Shown: positions 31,103 to 39,064 of the stretch, in pieces
How the letters are laid out: each line of letters begins with the position of its first letter
Position numbering within the stretch: the first letter of the stretch is position 1
Assembly: GCA_034679345.1 (NCBI GenBank)
Contig: JAXDAY010000010.1
Location: forward strand, 35,397 to 99,396
Direction: 5' to 3'
Length of the DNA: 64,000 bases
Origin: JAXDAY01 sp034679345
GTDB lineage: Bacteria > Eisenbacteria > RBG-16-71-46 > CAIMUX01 > VGJL01
The notes under the pieces: generated by a model
Database searches by the model: none
What the model saw: only the letters and a program-made list of their open reading frames with translations
What the model was told of the DNA's origin: nothing
Position numbers and translations under genes: made by a program

Positions 31103-31501
31103 ATGTCGCTCGGAATCGATCACATCGGGATCGCGGTCACGCACGTGGAAGAGGCCCTCACGCTCTGGCGAGGGACGCTCGGGCTCGAGCTCGCTCAGAT
31201 CGAGGAGGTTCCGTCTCAGAAGCTCGTCTCCTACCATCTCCGCGCCGGAGAGAGCCACATCGAGCTTCTCTCCCCGACCGATCCCGCGTCGGTGATCCAT
31301 CGCTTCCTCGAGAAGAACGGTCCCGGGATCCACCACATCGCCCTGCGGGTCGAGGATCTCGATGGAATGCGCGCGCGGCTTCTGCAATCGGGCTATCAGC
31401 CGATCGGAGAACCCTCCATGGGGGCCAGCGGCAAACGAATCCAGTTCTTCCATCCCAAGACGACGGGCGGAGTCCTTCTGGAGATCTGCGCTACGGCCTG
31501 A
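31103..31501 (+). CDS. mce: Methylmalonyl-CoA epimerase
   Basis: Converts (S)- to (R)-methylmalonyl-CoA, linking the carboxylase to the mutase. A 132-residue glyoxalase/VOC-fold protein with two beta-alpha-beta repeats: first metal histidine at residue 7 (IDHIGIAV), second in GPGIHHIAL, and a C-terminal metal/catalytic Glu in GVLLEICA. The length is normal. A strong GGAGG site precedes ATG 31103, 21 bases after the barrel-protein gene, so it is expressed with the upstream pathway genes. Confidence 0.95.
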   Translation: MSLGIDHIGIAVTHVEEALTLWRGTLGLELAQIEEVPSQKLVSYHLRAGESHIELLSPTDPASVIHRFLEKNGPGIHHIALRVEDLDGMRARLLQSGYQPIGEPSMGASGKRIQFFHPKTTGGVLLEICATA

Positions 31502-31647
31502 GGAAGGGTTCGCTCCCCCCCGCCCCCCCTCTCGCCGGCCGGTGCGAACGAACGTCGCTTTCCTCAAAGCCGCGCCGGCAATTGGCCGATCTCAGAGAGA
31601 AGGGCCGGAAAGCCCCAACCGGGCCGACCAGCCGGGAAAGGCGGGCC

Positions 31648-33306
31648 ATGTCGCTTGCCCCGCGCAAGACGCATGCCGAGATGACCGAGCCGGGCACGCC
31701 GGGAGCCGCCGATGCTTCGCGCGCCTGGTTCGACCTGTTCCTTCGAACCATCAAGATCTGCCGGACCTACAATCCGGGCAACCTGACCGTCCCGCGCATC
31801 CGGGCCCGGCTCGCGGCGGAGCTGCGCGAGATTCTCTCGCGGCAGGAGTCGTTGCGCTTCTGCGTGACATCGAAGGGGCCGACGACGATCGATGGGCAAC
31901 CGCTCGCCGCCTCCGACTCGGAGCCAGACATCGGATTCCTCCTTTATCGAGACGGCATCCGCGCGATCGGCTTCCGCCGCGGGATCGCGCGGGACGAGCT
32001 CGATCGATTCCTCGATCTGCTGCTGGCGCGATCCGCAGCGGGTCTCGAGGAGGACGATCTGCAGATCGCCCTCTGGAAGATGGCGCCGGAGCGCATCGAC
32101 TGCCTCGCCGTGCCGATCGAGAGCGAGCTCGAGGAAGAGGAGGAAGAAGGGGCCGCAGCGGAGACGAACTGGCCGGATGCGGGGCGCGAGGAGGAGACGC
32201 GCGAGGCGGAGGCGATCGAGGAAGCCCTCGCAACCGGGGACCAGCGGCTACCCGAAGCCGCCGACTCCGACGCGGAAGAGCTCGTGCGGGCGATCCGCGC
32301 GCGGTGTTCCGCGTCGATCTACGAGCGGGCGACAGGGATCGTCGAGCGCTGTCTCAGCCAATGTGCCACGGACCAGGAGAGGCGAGACTTCCTCCCGATC
32401 CTCCAGCGCCTGTCGCGCCACGCCATGGCGCAGGGAGACTGGTCGGAGGCCGCGAGCGCGCTCGAGGCGATGCGTCGTCACGCGGCGTTCGCGGAGACCG
32501 CCGAGGATCCGGCGCTCCGGCTTCTTTCGGTCGCATCGATCCTACGGGTGCACGAGCGTCTCGACGGGAGCGATCCCGCCGGCATCGCGGAGTTCATCCG
32601 CTTCGCCCGAAGCACCGGCGACGCTGCGGTCGATTGGCTCGTCTTCGCCGTGGGCGAGTGCCAGCAGCGGCGCAGTCGGAGGATCCTCGCGGATGCCCTG
32701 GTGCCGCTCTGCAAGGATCGCCCGGAAAGGCTCACGGGCTGGATCGGCGATCCCCGATGGTATCTCGTGCGCAACATCGTCTATGTCCTGGGCGCGATCG
32801 GGGGCGCGGGTACCGTCGGCCTGCTGGAACCTCTCCTCCATCACCCGGATCGTCGCGTCCGACGCGAAGTGGCGACTGCACTCAGCCACGCCGCCGCGCA
32901 AGAGGCTCGTCCACTCCTTTTGCAGATGCTAGGCGATTGCGACAGCGGCGTCCTGACGGCGGTCCTCGACCGCCTGGCCGGGACGGCCGACCCGGCGCTG
33001 GCGCGCAAGCTGCTCGAGCGCATCCATGAGCCGGACTTCGCCGAGCAACCGCCGGAACTTCGGCTCGCCATCTGCAGGACGGCCGGCTCCGCCGGAGGGG
33101 AAACGATCCTGCCGGCGCTCGAAGCCGAGCTCGCCAGGGGCGGTTGGATCGCCTCCTCTCGATTCACCCACAGCGATGCCATCGCTCTCTGCATCGCCGG
33201 CGTCGGGACGAAGGCGGCGAAAGAGGTCCTGGAGAGATCGGCCCGCTCCGCGCGCGCCTCGATCCGGCAGGCCGCCCGCTCGGCGCTCGATGGAGTTGCC
33301 CGATGA
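31648..33306 (+). CDS. HEAT-repeat protein with an N-terminal module shared with the next gene
   Basis: A 552-residue cytosolic protein without signal peptide. Residues 27-130 form a mixed alpha/beta module (LRTIKICR, TTIDGQPL, RDGIRAIGF, LDLLLA). Residues 155-205 are strongly acidic. From about 210 on, helix pairs typical of HEAT/PBS-lyase repeats follow (YVLGAIGGAGTVGLLEPLLH, RRVRREVATALSHAAAQEA). The N-terminal module is also found, in diverged form, at the start of the following HD-domain protein. ATG 31648 is the best start; a TTG at 31582 is possible. The stop overlaps the next ATG (ATGA). HEAT repeats usually bind proteins; the partner may be the coupled neighbour. Function unknown. 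Confidence 0.75.
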   Translation: MSLAPRKTHAEMTEPGTPGAADASRAWFDLFLRTIKICRTYNPGNLTVPRIRARLAAELREILSRQESLRFCVTSKGPTTIDGQPLAASDSEPDIGFLLYRDGIRAIGFRRGIARDELDRFLDLLLARSAAGLEEDDLQIALWKMAPERIDCLAVPIESELEEEEEEGAAAETNWPDAGREEETREAEAIEEALATGDQRLPEAADSDAEELVRAIRARCSASIYERATGIVERCLSQCATDQERRDFLPILQRLSRHAMAQGDWSEAASALEAMRRHAAFAETAEDPALRLLSVASILRVHERLDGSDPAGIAEFIRFARSTGDAAVDWLVFAVGECQQRRSRRILADALVPLCKDRPERLTGWIGDPRWYLVRNIVYVLGAIGGAGTVGLLEPLLHHPDRRVRREVATALSHAAAQEARPLLLQMLGDCDSGVLTAVLDRLAGTADPALARKLLERIHEPDFAEQPPELRLAICRTAGSAGGETILPALEAELARGGWIASSRFTHSDAIALCIAGVGTKAAKEVLERSARSARASIRQAARSALDGVAR

Positions 33307-34601
33307 GCTCCACTCCCGAGGAACGCGCGGGTGGCCCTCGTGCCCTCGCTCCACCGGAAACGGAGGACATCTCATCGCGGATCGGGCCGCTCCTCGTTCT
33401 CCGGCTCGCGGCGACCTTGCGCACAGCGGCGAGCCACGGGGTCTCGAATCAGGTCTTCCTCCGGCACATGCGCGAGTTTCTTGCGACCGCAGCTCCGCTT
33501 CTTTCCCAGGGCGAGCTCTCGCTCGCGGCGGCCGCCGGCTACCTCCATGTCAACGGCGTCCGCGTCCTCGCCAAGCCGATCCACCTCGCGGTCCACCGCA
33601 GGCTGATGGCCGATCTCGCGAGGCTCGGGGTCGGAGGCCTCCTCTTCCTGCAGATGCCCGACCCGGACGAGATGGCCCGCGCGATCGAGATGCTTCTCGC
33701 CGAGGAGGCGCATCCCGCTTCCAGCGGGCTCTCGAGGAGGTTGAAGGAGATGGGAATCGAGTCGGTTCAGGCGCTCGAGCCCATCGGCCAGCAGGAGGAG
33801 AGACCCGAGGCGGAGTCTCCGATCGCGGCCAGCGGCGAGGCGACGGTCCCCGAGGAACATCGACTCGCAAGCGAAGCCCGCGCCTCCGCGATCCACGCCC
33901 TCGACCTGGCACTGCGCCGGACCCGGCGCAATGGGTATCCCGACCTTCGCAAGGCCCAACGGATCGTGCAGCCCCTCGTCGAGCGCGTCATCCGGCGCGA
34001 GGATTCGCTCCTGGACTGGGCCGCGCTCAGGCATCCCACGGATGGGGCCTGCGGCCACTGCGTCGATGTCGCGATCCTCTCGATCGCCGCGGGCAGGGAG
34101 CTCGGCCTCGGGCGCGCGGAGCTTGCCGACATCGGCGTCTGCGCCCTTCTTCATGACCTGGGGAGACTGGAGATGCGAGGTGCGCTTCCCGCCGATCCGG
34201 GCAGGTGCGCGGATCCCGCGCGGGAGACGGTCCGGCATCGTCGGCTCTCGGGGGCGAGGCTGCTCGCGCGCGCCCCAGGCCTCTCGCTTCTTCTGCTCGA
34301 TGCGATGGAGACTTGTCTGTGGCAGCCTTTCGGCCCCGTGCCCTGCGGATCGCCGCCCGCCTTCGACGGAGCCACCGACTCCCCGATCGCGCGGATCGTG
34401 GCCGTCGCCGACCGCTACGACGCGCTCACCACCCCTCGGACGCCTCGAAGTGCCGTTTCGAGCCCCAAGGAGGCGATCGAGCGGCTTCGCGCAAGCGCGG
34501 GCAGCCGGTTCGATCCCGCCATCGTGTGCGCCCTCTCCCGGGCGCTGGGATGCTCGACGACGGATTCGTCGGCGTCCACTCGCGCGCTCCCGGCCGGCTG
34601 A
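33303..34601 (+). CDS. HD-domain protein resembling a degenerate HD-GYP phosphodiesterase
   Basis: A 432-residue cytosolic protein. Residues 28-135 repeat the N-terminal module of the upstream HEAT protein (LRTAASHG, YLHVNGVRV, LGVGGLLF, EMLLA). The C-terminal half is HD-like: GHCVDVAILSIAAGRELGL, then the metal doublet His284-Asp285 in ALLHDLGRLE, then VAVADRYDALTTPR and a final EAIERL ... FDPAIV segment, all in HD-GYP order. The HHE-x-x-x-G-x-GYP stretch that defines active c-di-GMP phosphodiesterases is missing; a proline-rich stretch (WQPFGPVPCGSPP) stands in its place. It may be a ligand-binding or protein-binding HD protein. Translationally coupled to the HEAT gene. It ends 21 bases from the convergent acyl-CoA dehydrogenase gene. 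Confidence 0.78.
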   Translation: MSSTPEERAGGPRALAPPETEDISSRIGPLLVLRLAATLRTAASHGVSNQVFLRHMREFLATAAPLLSQGELSLAAAAGYLHVNGVRVLAKPIHLAVHRRLMADLARLGVGGLLFLQMPDPDEMARAIEMLLAEEAHPASSGLSRRLKEMGIESVQALEPIGQQEERPEAESPIAASGEATVPEEHRLASEARASAIHALDLALRRTRRNGYPDLRKAQRIVQPLVERVIRREDSLLDWAALRHPTDGACGHCVDVAILSIAAGRELGLGRAELADIGVCALLHDLGRLEMRGALPADPGRCADPARETVRHRRLSGARLLARAPGLSLLLLDAMETCLWQPFGPVPCGSPPAFDGATDSPIARIVAVADRYDALTTPRTPRSAVSSPKEAIERLRASAGSRFDPAIVCALSRALGCSTTDSSASTRALPAG

Positions 34602-34622
34602 ATCGCCGCGCGAAGAGAGGCT

Positions 34623-35792
34623 CTACAGCGCCTGGCCCCGCTCGGCTCTCGCCAGCTCGGCTCTCGCGATGACGATGCGCTGCATCTCGCTCGTGCCTTC
34701 ATAGATCTCCGTCACGCGCGCATCGCGGTAGTAGCGCTCCACGGGGTAATCCTTCGTGTAGCCGTACCCTCCGTGGATCTGGATTGCGGCGTGCGTGACC
34801 CGGGTCGCCGCCTCCGAGGCGAATAGCTTCGCGATCGAGGCTTGCGGTCCGTAGGGGATTCCCGCGTCCTTCATCGCGGCGGCCCGGTAGACCAGCAGCG
34901 AGGAGACCTGGATGTCGGTGTCCATCTCGGCCAGCTTCAGACGGATCGCCTCGAAGTCCGAAAGCGCCCTCCCGAACTGCCGACGCGTGCGGGCATAGGA
35001 CAGCGCCTCGGCGTACGCCGCGCGCGCGATGCCCAATGCCTGGGCGCCGACGCCGATCCGTCCGTTGTCGAGGGCGCTCATCGCCACGCGGAATCCCGCC
35101 CCCTCCGCGCCGAGCTGTTGTTCCGCAGCCAATCTCACGGACTCGAAGACCAGCTCGGCGGTGTCGGACGCTCGAAGCCCCATCTTGCTCTCGAGCTTGC
35201 TGATCGAGAGACCCGGCGCATCGCGCTCCACGAGGAAGGCGGTGATCCCCTTGTGGCCCAGGACGGGATCGGGATCGCTCCTCGCGAAGACGAGGAAGAT
35301 CCCCGCCTGGGTGGCGTTCGACACCCAGAGCTTCGTCCCGTTCAGCACCCAGCCCTCTCCATCCCGCTCGGCGCGCATTCTCAGGCTCGCCGCGTCGCTC
35401 CCCGCTTCCGCCTCCGAGAGGCAGAAGGCTCCCAGGTCGCGCGCCGCCAGGCGGGGCAGGAACCGCCGCCTCTGTTCCTCGGTGCCGTACATCAGCACCG
35501 GGAAGGCCCCGACGGAGTTGTGCACCGCGATGGCGATGGCGATCGCCGCGCAGACCTTCGCCAGCTCCTCGATGACGCGGGTGTAGACAATGGCCCTCAC
35601 CCCGATTCCGCCGTACTCCTCAGGAATCAGGAGGCCGAAGAGCCCTAGCTCGCGCAGCTTCCCGATCGCCTCCACCGGGACGCGCCCCTCGCGGTCCAGA
35701 TCGGAGGCGATCGGCGCGAGCTCGCCGGCGGCGAAATCGCGCACCATCTCGATCACCATCCGCTCATCTTCTGCGAGATCGGCGTCGAACAC
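34623..35792 (-). CDS. Acyl-CoA dehydrogenase (active-type, with catalytic Glu)
   Basis: FAD enzyme that oxidises a short or branched acyl-CoA to the 2-enoyl-CoA, passing electrons to ETF. The 389-residue chain has FCLSEAEAGSDA (FAD/CoA loop), KLWVSNATQAGIFLVFA, RRQFGRALSDFEAI, HGGYGYTKDYPVERYYRDA, and the catalytic glutamate in EIYEGTSEMQR near residue 372. GTG 35792 follows AGGAG. The gene starts 2 bases after the stop of the upstream dehydrogenase-like gene, so the two products are probably made together and may form a hetero-oligomer. Last gene of the minus-strand operon. Confidence 0.94.
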   Translation of the reverse strand: MFDADLAEDERMVIEMVRDFAAGELAPIASDLDREGRVPVEAIGKLRELGLFGLLIPEEYGGIGVRAIVYTRVIEELAKVCAAIAIAIAVHNSVGAFPVLMYGTEEQRRRFLPRLAARDLGAFCLSEAEAGSDAASLRMRAERDGEGWVLNGTKLWVSNATQAGIFLVFARSDPDPVLGHKGITAFLVERDAPGLSISKLESKMGLRASDTAELVFESVRLAAEQQLGAEGAGFRVAMSALDNGRIGVGAQALGIARAAYAEALSYARTRRQFGRALSDFEAIRLKLAEMDTDIQVSSLLVYRAAAMKDAGIPYGPQASIAKLFASEAATRVTHAAIQIHGGYGYTKDYPVERYYRDARVTEIYEGTSEMQRIVIARAELARAERGQAL

Positions 35793-35794
35793 TT

Positions 35795-36991
35795 CTACTC
35801 CTCGAGGAGCCTGCGGGCGCAGCCGAGCAGGGCGGCCTCGCGCGTCGAGGGGTTGAGCTCCGTCGTCTTGGCGTCGCGGAAGTGGCGCTCGATCCCATGG
35901 TCCGCAAGCGATCCGACCCCTCCCACGATCTGGATTGCGGAGTCGGCGATGCGCACCGCCGAGCGAGAGGCATGCGCGCGCGCCTGAGCCGCCTCGTAAA
36001 CGAAGTCGCCTCCGGCTTCTCGGGCGCGACAGGCGCGCAGCAGGAGGAGCCGGGAGGCGTCGAGCGCGACGCGCATGTCGGCGATCGGAAACTGCACGCG
36101 CTGGCGCGTTCCCGCCATCTCACCGTCCGCATCCCGGCTGCCGGCGAACGCCACCGCCCGCTCGTGAGCCGCCTCGGCGATTCCGACCGCCTGCGCCGCG
36201 ACCAGGATATCCGCGAAGCCCAGGACCGCGCGGAGGCTCGCGCGGTCCTCCAGGGTGGAACCGATCTCGTGAATCGCGGGAACCGGAAGGGAATCGAATC
36301 GCACGCTCGCGGTCCCGGACGCCCGCACTCCGATCAGCGCATCCGCCTCGCCCACGAAGAGACGGCTTTCGTCCCTGGGGACGAGCAGAAGGACACGCTG
36401 GCGCGGGGCGTGAAGTGAGTCGTCCGCGACGAAGGCGTAGACCAGGAAGAGCCCGGCCCCCACGGCGCCGGGCACAAAGGATTTCCAGTTCCGCAGGACG
36501 AAACCCTTCTCCCCGCGGGCGGCGACGGCCGCGGCGCGGTCCGCGCGATGGACCGGATCGGCGAGCGCGAGCGCGCCCAGCATGCCTCCCCCGGCGAGGC
36601 CGGAGAGAAGACGCTCCCCGACCGGGGGAGGCGCGGCGCGCCGCACCGCGTCGAGAACGATGGTGTGGTATGCGAGGAGCAGTCCGATCGAGGCGCAGGC
36701 TCGGGAGAACTCCGCCACGACGATCGCGATCGAGGTCGTATCGAGATCCGAGCCGCCATGCTCGGCCCCCGCGCCGATCCCGAACCAGCCCGCCGCAGAG
36801 AGCCGGAGCAGCTCCTCTCGGGGGAAACGGCGCTCCGCATCGCGCCTCACCGCATCGGGAAGCGCGATCTGCGATGCGGCGAGGTACGCCCGCTCCCGGA
36901 GCGTGATCTGCTCCTCGCTCAGAGGAAAGCTGTAGGGATCGAGGCTCTCAGGAGGCGTAGTCGTAGAACCCCTTCCCCGTCTTGCGGCCAA
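35795..36991 (-). CDS. Acyl-CoA dehydrogenase-like protein lacking the catalytic glutamate
   Basis: The fold is clearly that of acyl-CoA dehydrogenases: LSEEQITLRERA at the start, a helical domain, IQIVGGVGSLADHGIERHFRDAK near the end. The two most diagnostic sites are altered. The usual E-G-T-S-E-I-Q is replaced by NPSTREAA, so the catalytic Glu aligns with Pro. The first FAD/CoA loop (normally TEPxAGSD) reads LADPVHRADRAAA. No ATG is available: TTG 36991 overlaps the preceding gene by 44 bases, and a later CTG is possible. Length about 398. It may be a non-catalytic partner of the dehydrogenase at 34623-35792, or a flavin enzyme of another chemistry. Confidence 0.82.
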   Translation of the reverse strand: MAARRGRGSTTTPPESLDPYSFPLSEEQITLRERAYLAASQIALPDAVRRDAERRFPREELLRLSAAGWFGIGAGAEHGGSDLDTTSIAIVVAEFSRACASIGLLLAYHTIVLDAVRRAAPPPVGERLLSGLAGGGMLGALALADPVHRADRAAAVAARGEKGFVLRNWKSFVPGAVGAGLFLVYAFVADDSLHAPRQRVLLLVPRDESRLFVGEADALIGVRASGTASVRFDSLPVPAIHEIGSTLEDRASLRAVLGFADILVAAQAVGIAEAAHERAVAFAGSRDADGEMAGTRQRVQFPIADMRVALDASRLLLLRACRAREAGGDFVYEAAQARAHASRSAVRIADSAIQIVGGVGSLADHGIERHFRDAKTTELNPSTREAALLGCARRLLEE

Positions 36992-37805
36992 GGCGGCCCG
37001 CCTTCACCATCTTGATGAGCAGCGGGCAGGGACGGTACTTCGGATCTCCTAGCCCATCGTAGAGGACATTCAGGATGTCGAGACAAACGTCGAGCCCGAT
37101 GAAGTCGGCCAGCGTCAGCGGGCCCATCGGATGGTTCATCCCAAGCTTCATGACCGTGTCGATCGACTCCGGGGTCGCGACTCCCTCCATCACGCAGTAG
37201 ATCGCCTCATTGATCATCGGCAACAGGATCCGGTTCGAGACGAATCCCGGATAGTCGTTGACCTCGACCGGGGTCTTTCCTAGCTCCCGGGTCAACCGCT
37301 CGATCTCCCGATACGTCTCGTCGGCGGTCGCGAGGCCGCGGATGATCTCCACCAGCTGCATGACCGGCACCGGGTTCATGAAGTGCATACCGATCACCTT
37401 CTCCGGCCTGCGGGTCGACGCGGCGATCTCGGTGATCGAGATCGATGAGGTGTTGCTCGCGAGAATCGCATCCTGGGGAAGGAGCATGTCGAGCCGAGCG
37501 AAGAGCTCCCGCTTCGCCGAAGCTTCCTCGACGATCGCCTCGACGGCGACATGGGCTTGCCCGACCGCGTCGAGCGCGGTGCTGGTATGGATCCGGCCGA
37601 GGATCCCGGGGATCTCGTTCTCGGCGATCGCGCCCTTCTTCGCCATCCGTCCCAGGTTCTTCTCAATCGTCTGGACGGCCTTCTCGAGAGCCCCCGGCGC
37701 CACATCGACGAGCTCCACCGGATAGCCTGCCTGGGCGAAGACCTGGGCGATCCCGTTGCCCATCGTCCCGGATCCGACGACTGCGACTACGCGCTTGCCG
37801 TTCAA
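36948..37805 (-). CDS. hbd: 3-Hydroxybutyryl-CoA dehydrogenase
   Basis: NAD(P)-dependent oxidation of 3-hydroxybutyryl-CoA to acetoacetyl-CoA (reversible). The 285-residue chain is of standard length. The Rossmann motif GSGTMGNGIAQ sits at residues 11-21, an acidic Asp after the second strand (ELVDV) suggests NAD preference, the catalytic His is in GMHFMNPVPVM, and NDYPGFVSNRIL starts the C-terminal dimer domain. It starts with TTG 37805 behind a GGAAGGGGCGG stretch, 16 bases from the thiolase stop. It is part of the beta-oxidation gene set thiolase-hbd-dehydrogenases. Confidence 0.97.
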   Translation of the reverse strand: MNGKRVVAVVGSGTMGNGIAQVFAQAGYPVELVDVAPGALEKAVQTIEKNLGRMAKKGAIAENEIPGILGRIHTSTALDAVGQAHVAVEAIVEEASAKRELFARLDMLLPQDAILASNTSSISITEIAASTRRPEKVIGMHFMNPVPVMQLVEIIRGLATADETYREIERLTRELGKTPVEVNDYPGFVSNRILLPMINEAIYCVMEGVATPESIDTVMKLGMNHPMGPLTLADFIGLDVCLDILNVLYDGLGDPKYRPCPLLIKMVKAGRLGRKTGKGFYDYAS

Positions 37806-37820
37806 CTGCCGCCCCCTTCC

Positions 37821-39014
37821 CTAGATTCTCTCGACGGCCAACGCGACGGCGTTTCCACCCCCGAGGCAAAGAGTCGCAAGCCCGGTCGCGGCATCGCGGT
37901 GCTTCATCGCGTGCAGGAGGGTCACCAGAACGCGAGCGCCGCTGGCCCCGATCGGATGCCCGAGCGCGACCGCCCCGCCGTTCACGTTGACCCGGCTCCA
38001 GTCCCACCCAAGCTCCTGGCCATCCACGAGCGCCTGCGCGGAGAAGGCCTCGTTCGCCTCGATCAGATCGAAGTCGGCGATCGCCATTCCGAGCTTCCGC
38101 AGCAGCTTCTCGACGGCGACAACCGGCGCATAGAAGATCATCTCGGGCGCCGTCCCGCCGGTGGCGTAACCCAGGATCCTGGCCAGGGGCTTCGTCTCCG
38201 CCCGGGATGCGGCCTCGCGCGAGGCGACCACGAGAGCCGCTCCGCCGTCGTTGACGCTCGGGGCGTTGCCCGCCGTCACGCTGCCTCCCTCCTTGAAGGC
38301 GGGACGCAGCTTGCCCAGCGTCTCGAGTGTCGTGTCGCGTCTCGGCCCCTCGTCGACCGAGATCACGACCGGCTCCCCCTTCTTCTGCGGGAACGTCACG
38401 GGCAGGATCTCCTCCCGGAACTTTCCGCCGTCGATCGCCGCGACCGCCTTGCGATGGCTCTCTACCGCGAATCGGTCCTGCGCTTCGCGGGTCACCTTGT
38501 ACTTCTCGGCGATCAGCTCCGCGGCCGCACCCATGTGCCAGTTCTTGAAGGAGCACCACAGCCCGTCGTGGACCATGAGATCCTTCACCTCGCCGTGGCC
38601 CATGCGCAGGCCCGAGCGTGCCGCCGGCATGAAGTAGGGAGCGTTCGACATGCTCTCCATCCCCCCGGCGACGATGATCTCGGACTGCCCGGCCCGGATC
38701 TCGCTCGCGGCGATCATGACCGCCTTGAGCCCCGAGCCGCAGACCTTGTTGATCGTCGTCGCCGCTACCGTATCGGGAAGCCCCCCCTTCAACGCCGCCT
38801 GACGCGCCGGAGCTTGCCCCGTCCCGCCCTGGAGCACATGTCCCATGAGGACCTCGTCGACCTCATCCGGCTTCACGCCGGCGCGACGGACGGCCTCGCG
38901 GATCGCAAGGCCGCCGAGATCGGTCGCCGCCAGGGGCGCGAGCCCGCCCTGGAAGCGCCCGATCGGCGTGCGCACGGCCGAGAGCACCACCGCATCACGA
39001 TTCGATTGCGACAT
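37821..39014 (-). CDS. atoB: Acetyl-CoA C-acetyltransferase (thiolase)
   Basis: Cleaves acetoacetyl-CoA with CoA into two acetyl-CoA (or runs in reverse). The 397-residue chain shows the acyl-accepting Cys in NKVCGSGLKA near residue 91, the active-site His in GHPIGASGAR and the second Cys in LCLGGGNA; NEAFSAQAL is the conserved substrate-binding block. GGGAGGGAG precedes ATG 39014. With the dehydrogenases, crotonase, hbd and CoA-transferase it completes a path from butyryl-CoA or acetoacetate to acetyl-CoA. Confidence 0.97.
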   Translation of the reverse strand: MSQSNRDAVVLSAVRTPIGRFQGGLAPLAATDLGGLAIREAVRRAGVKPDEVDEVLMGHVLQGGTGQAPARQAALKGGLPDTVAATTINKVCGSGLKAVMIAASEIRAGQSEIIVAGGMESMSNAPYFMPAARSGLRMGHGEVKDLMVHDGLWCSFKNWHMGAAAELIAEKYKVTREAQDRFAVESHRKAVAAIDGGKFREEILPVTFPQKKGEPVVISVDEGPRRDTTLETLGKLRPAFKEGGSVTAGNAPSVNDGGAALVVASREAASRAETKPLARILGYATGGTAPEMIFYAPVVAVEKLLRKLGMAIADFDLIEANEAFSAQALVDGQELGWDWSRVNVNGGAVALGHPIGASGARVLVTLLHAMKHRDAATGLATLCLGGGNAVALAVERI

Positions 39015-39064
39015 CCGATCTCCCTCCCGGATCCCGACCGCAGGTCGGGACCGCGCCGCGCGTC

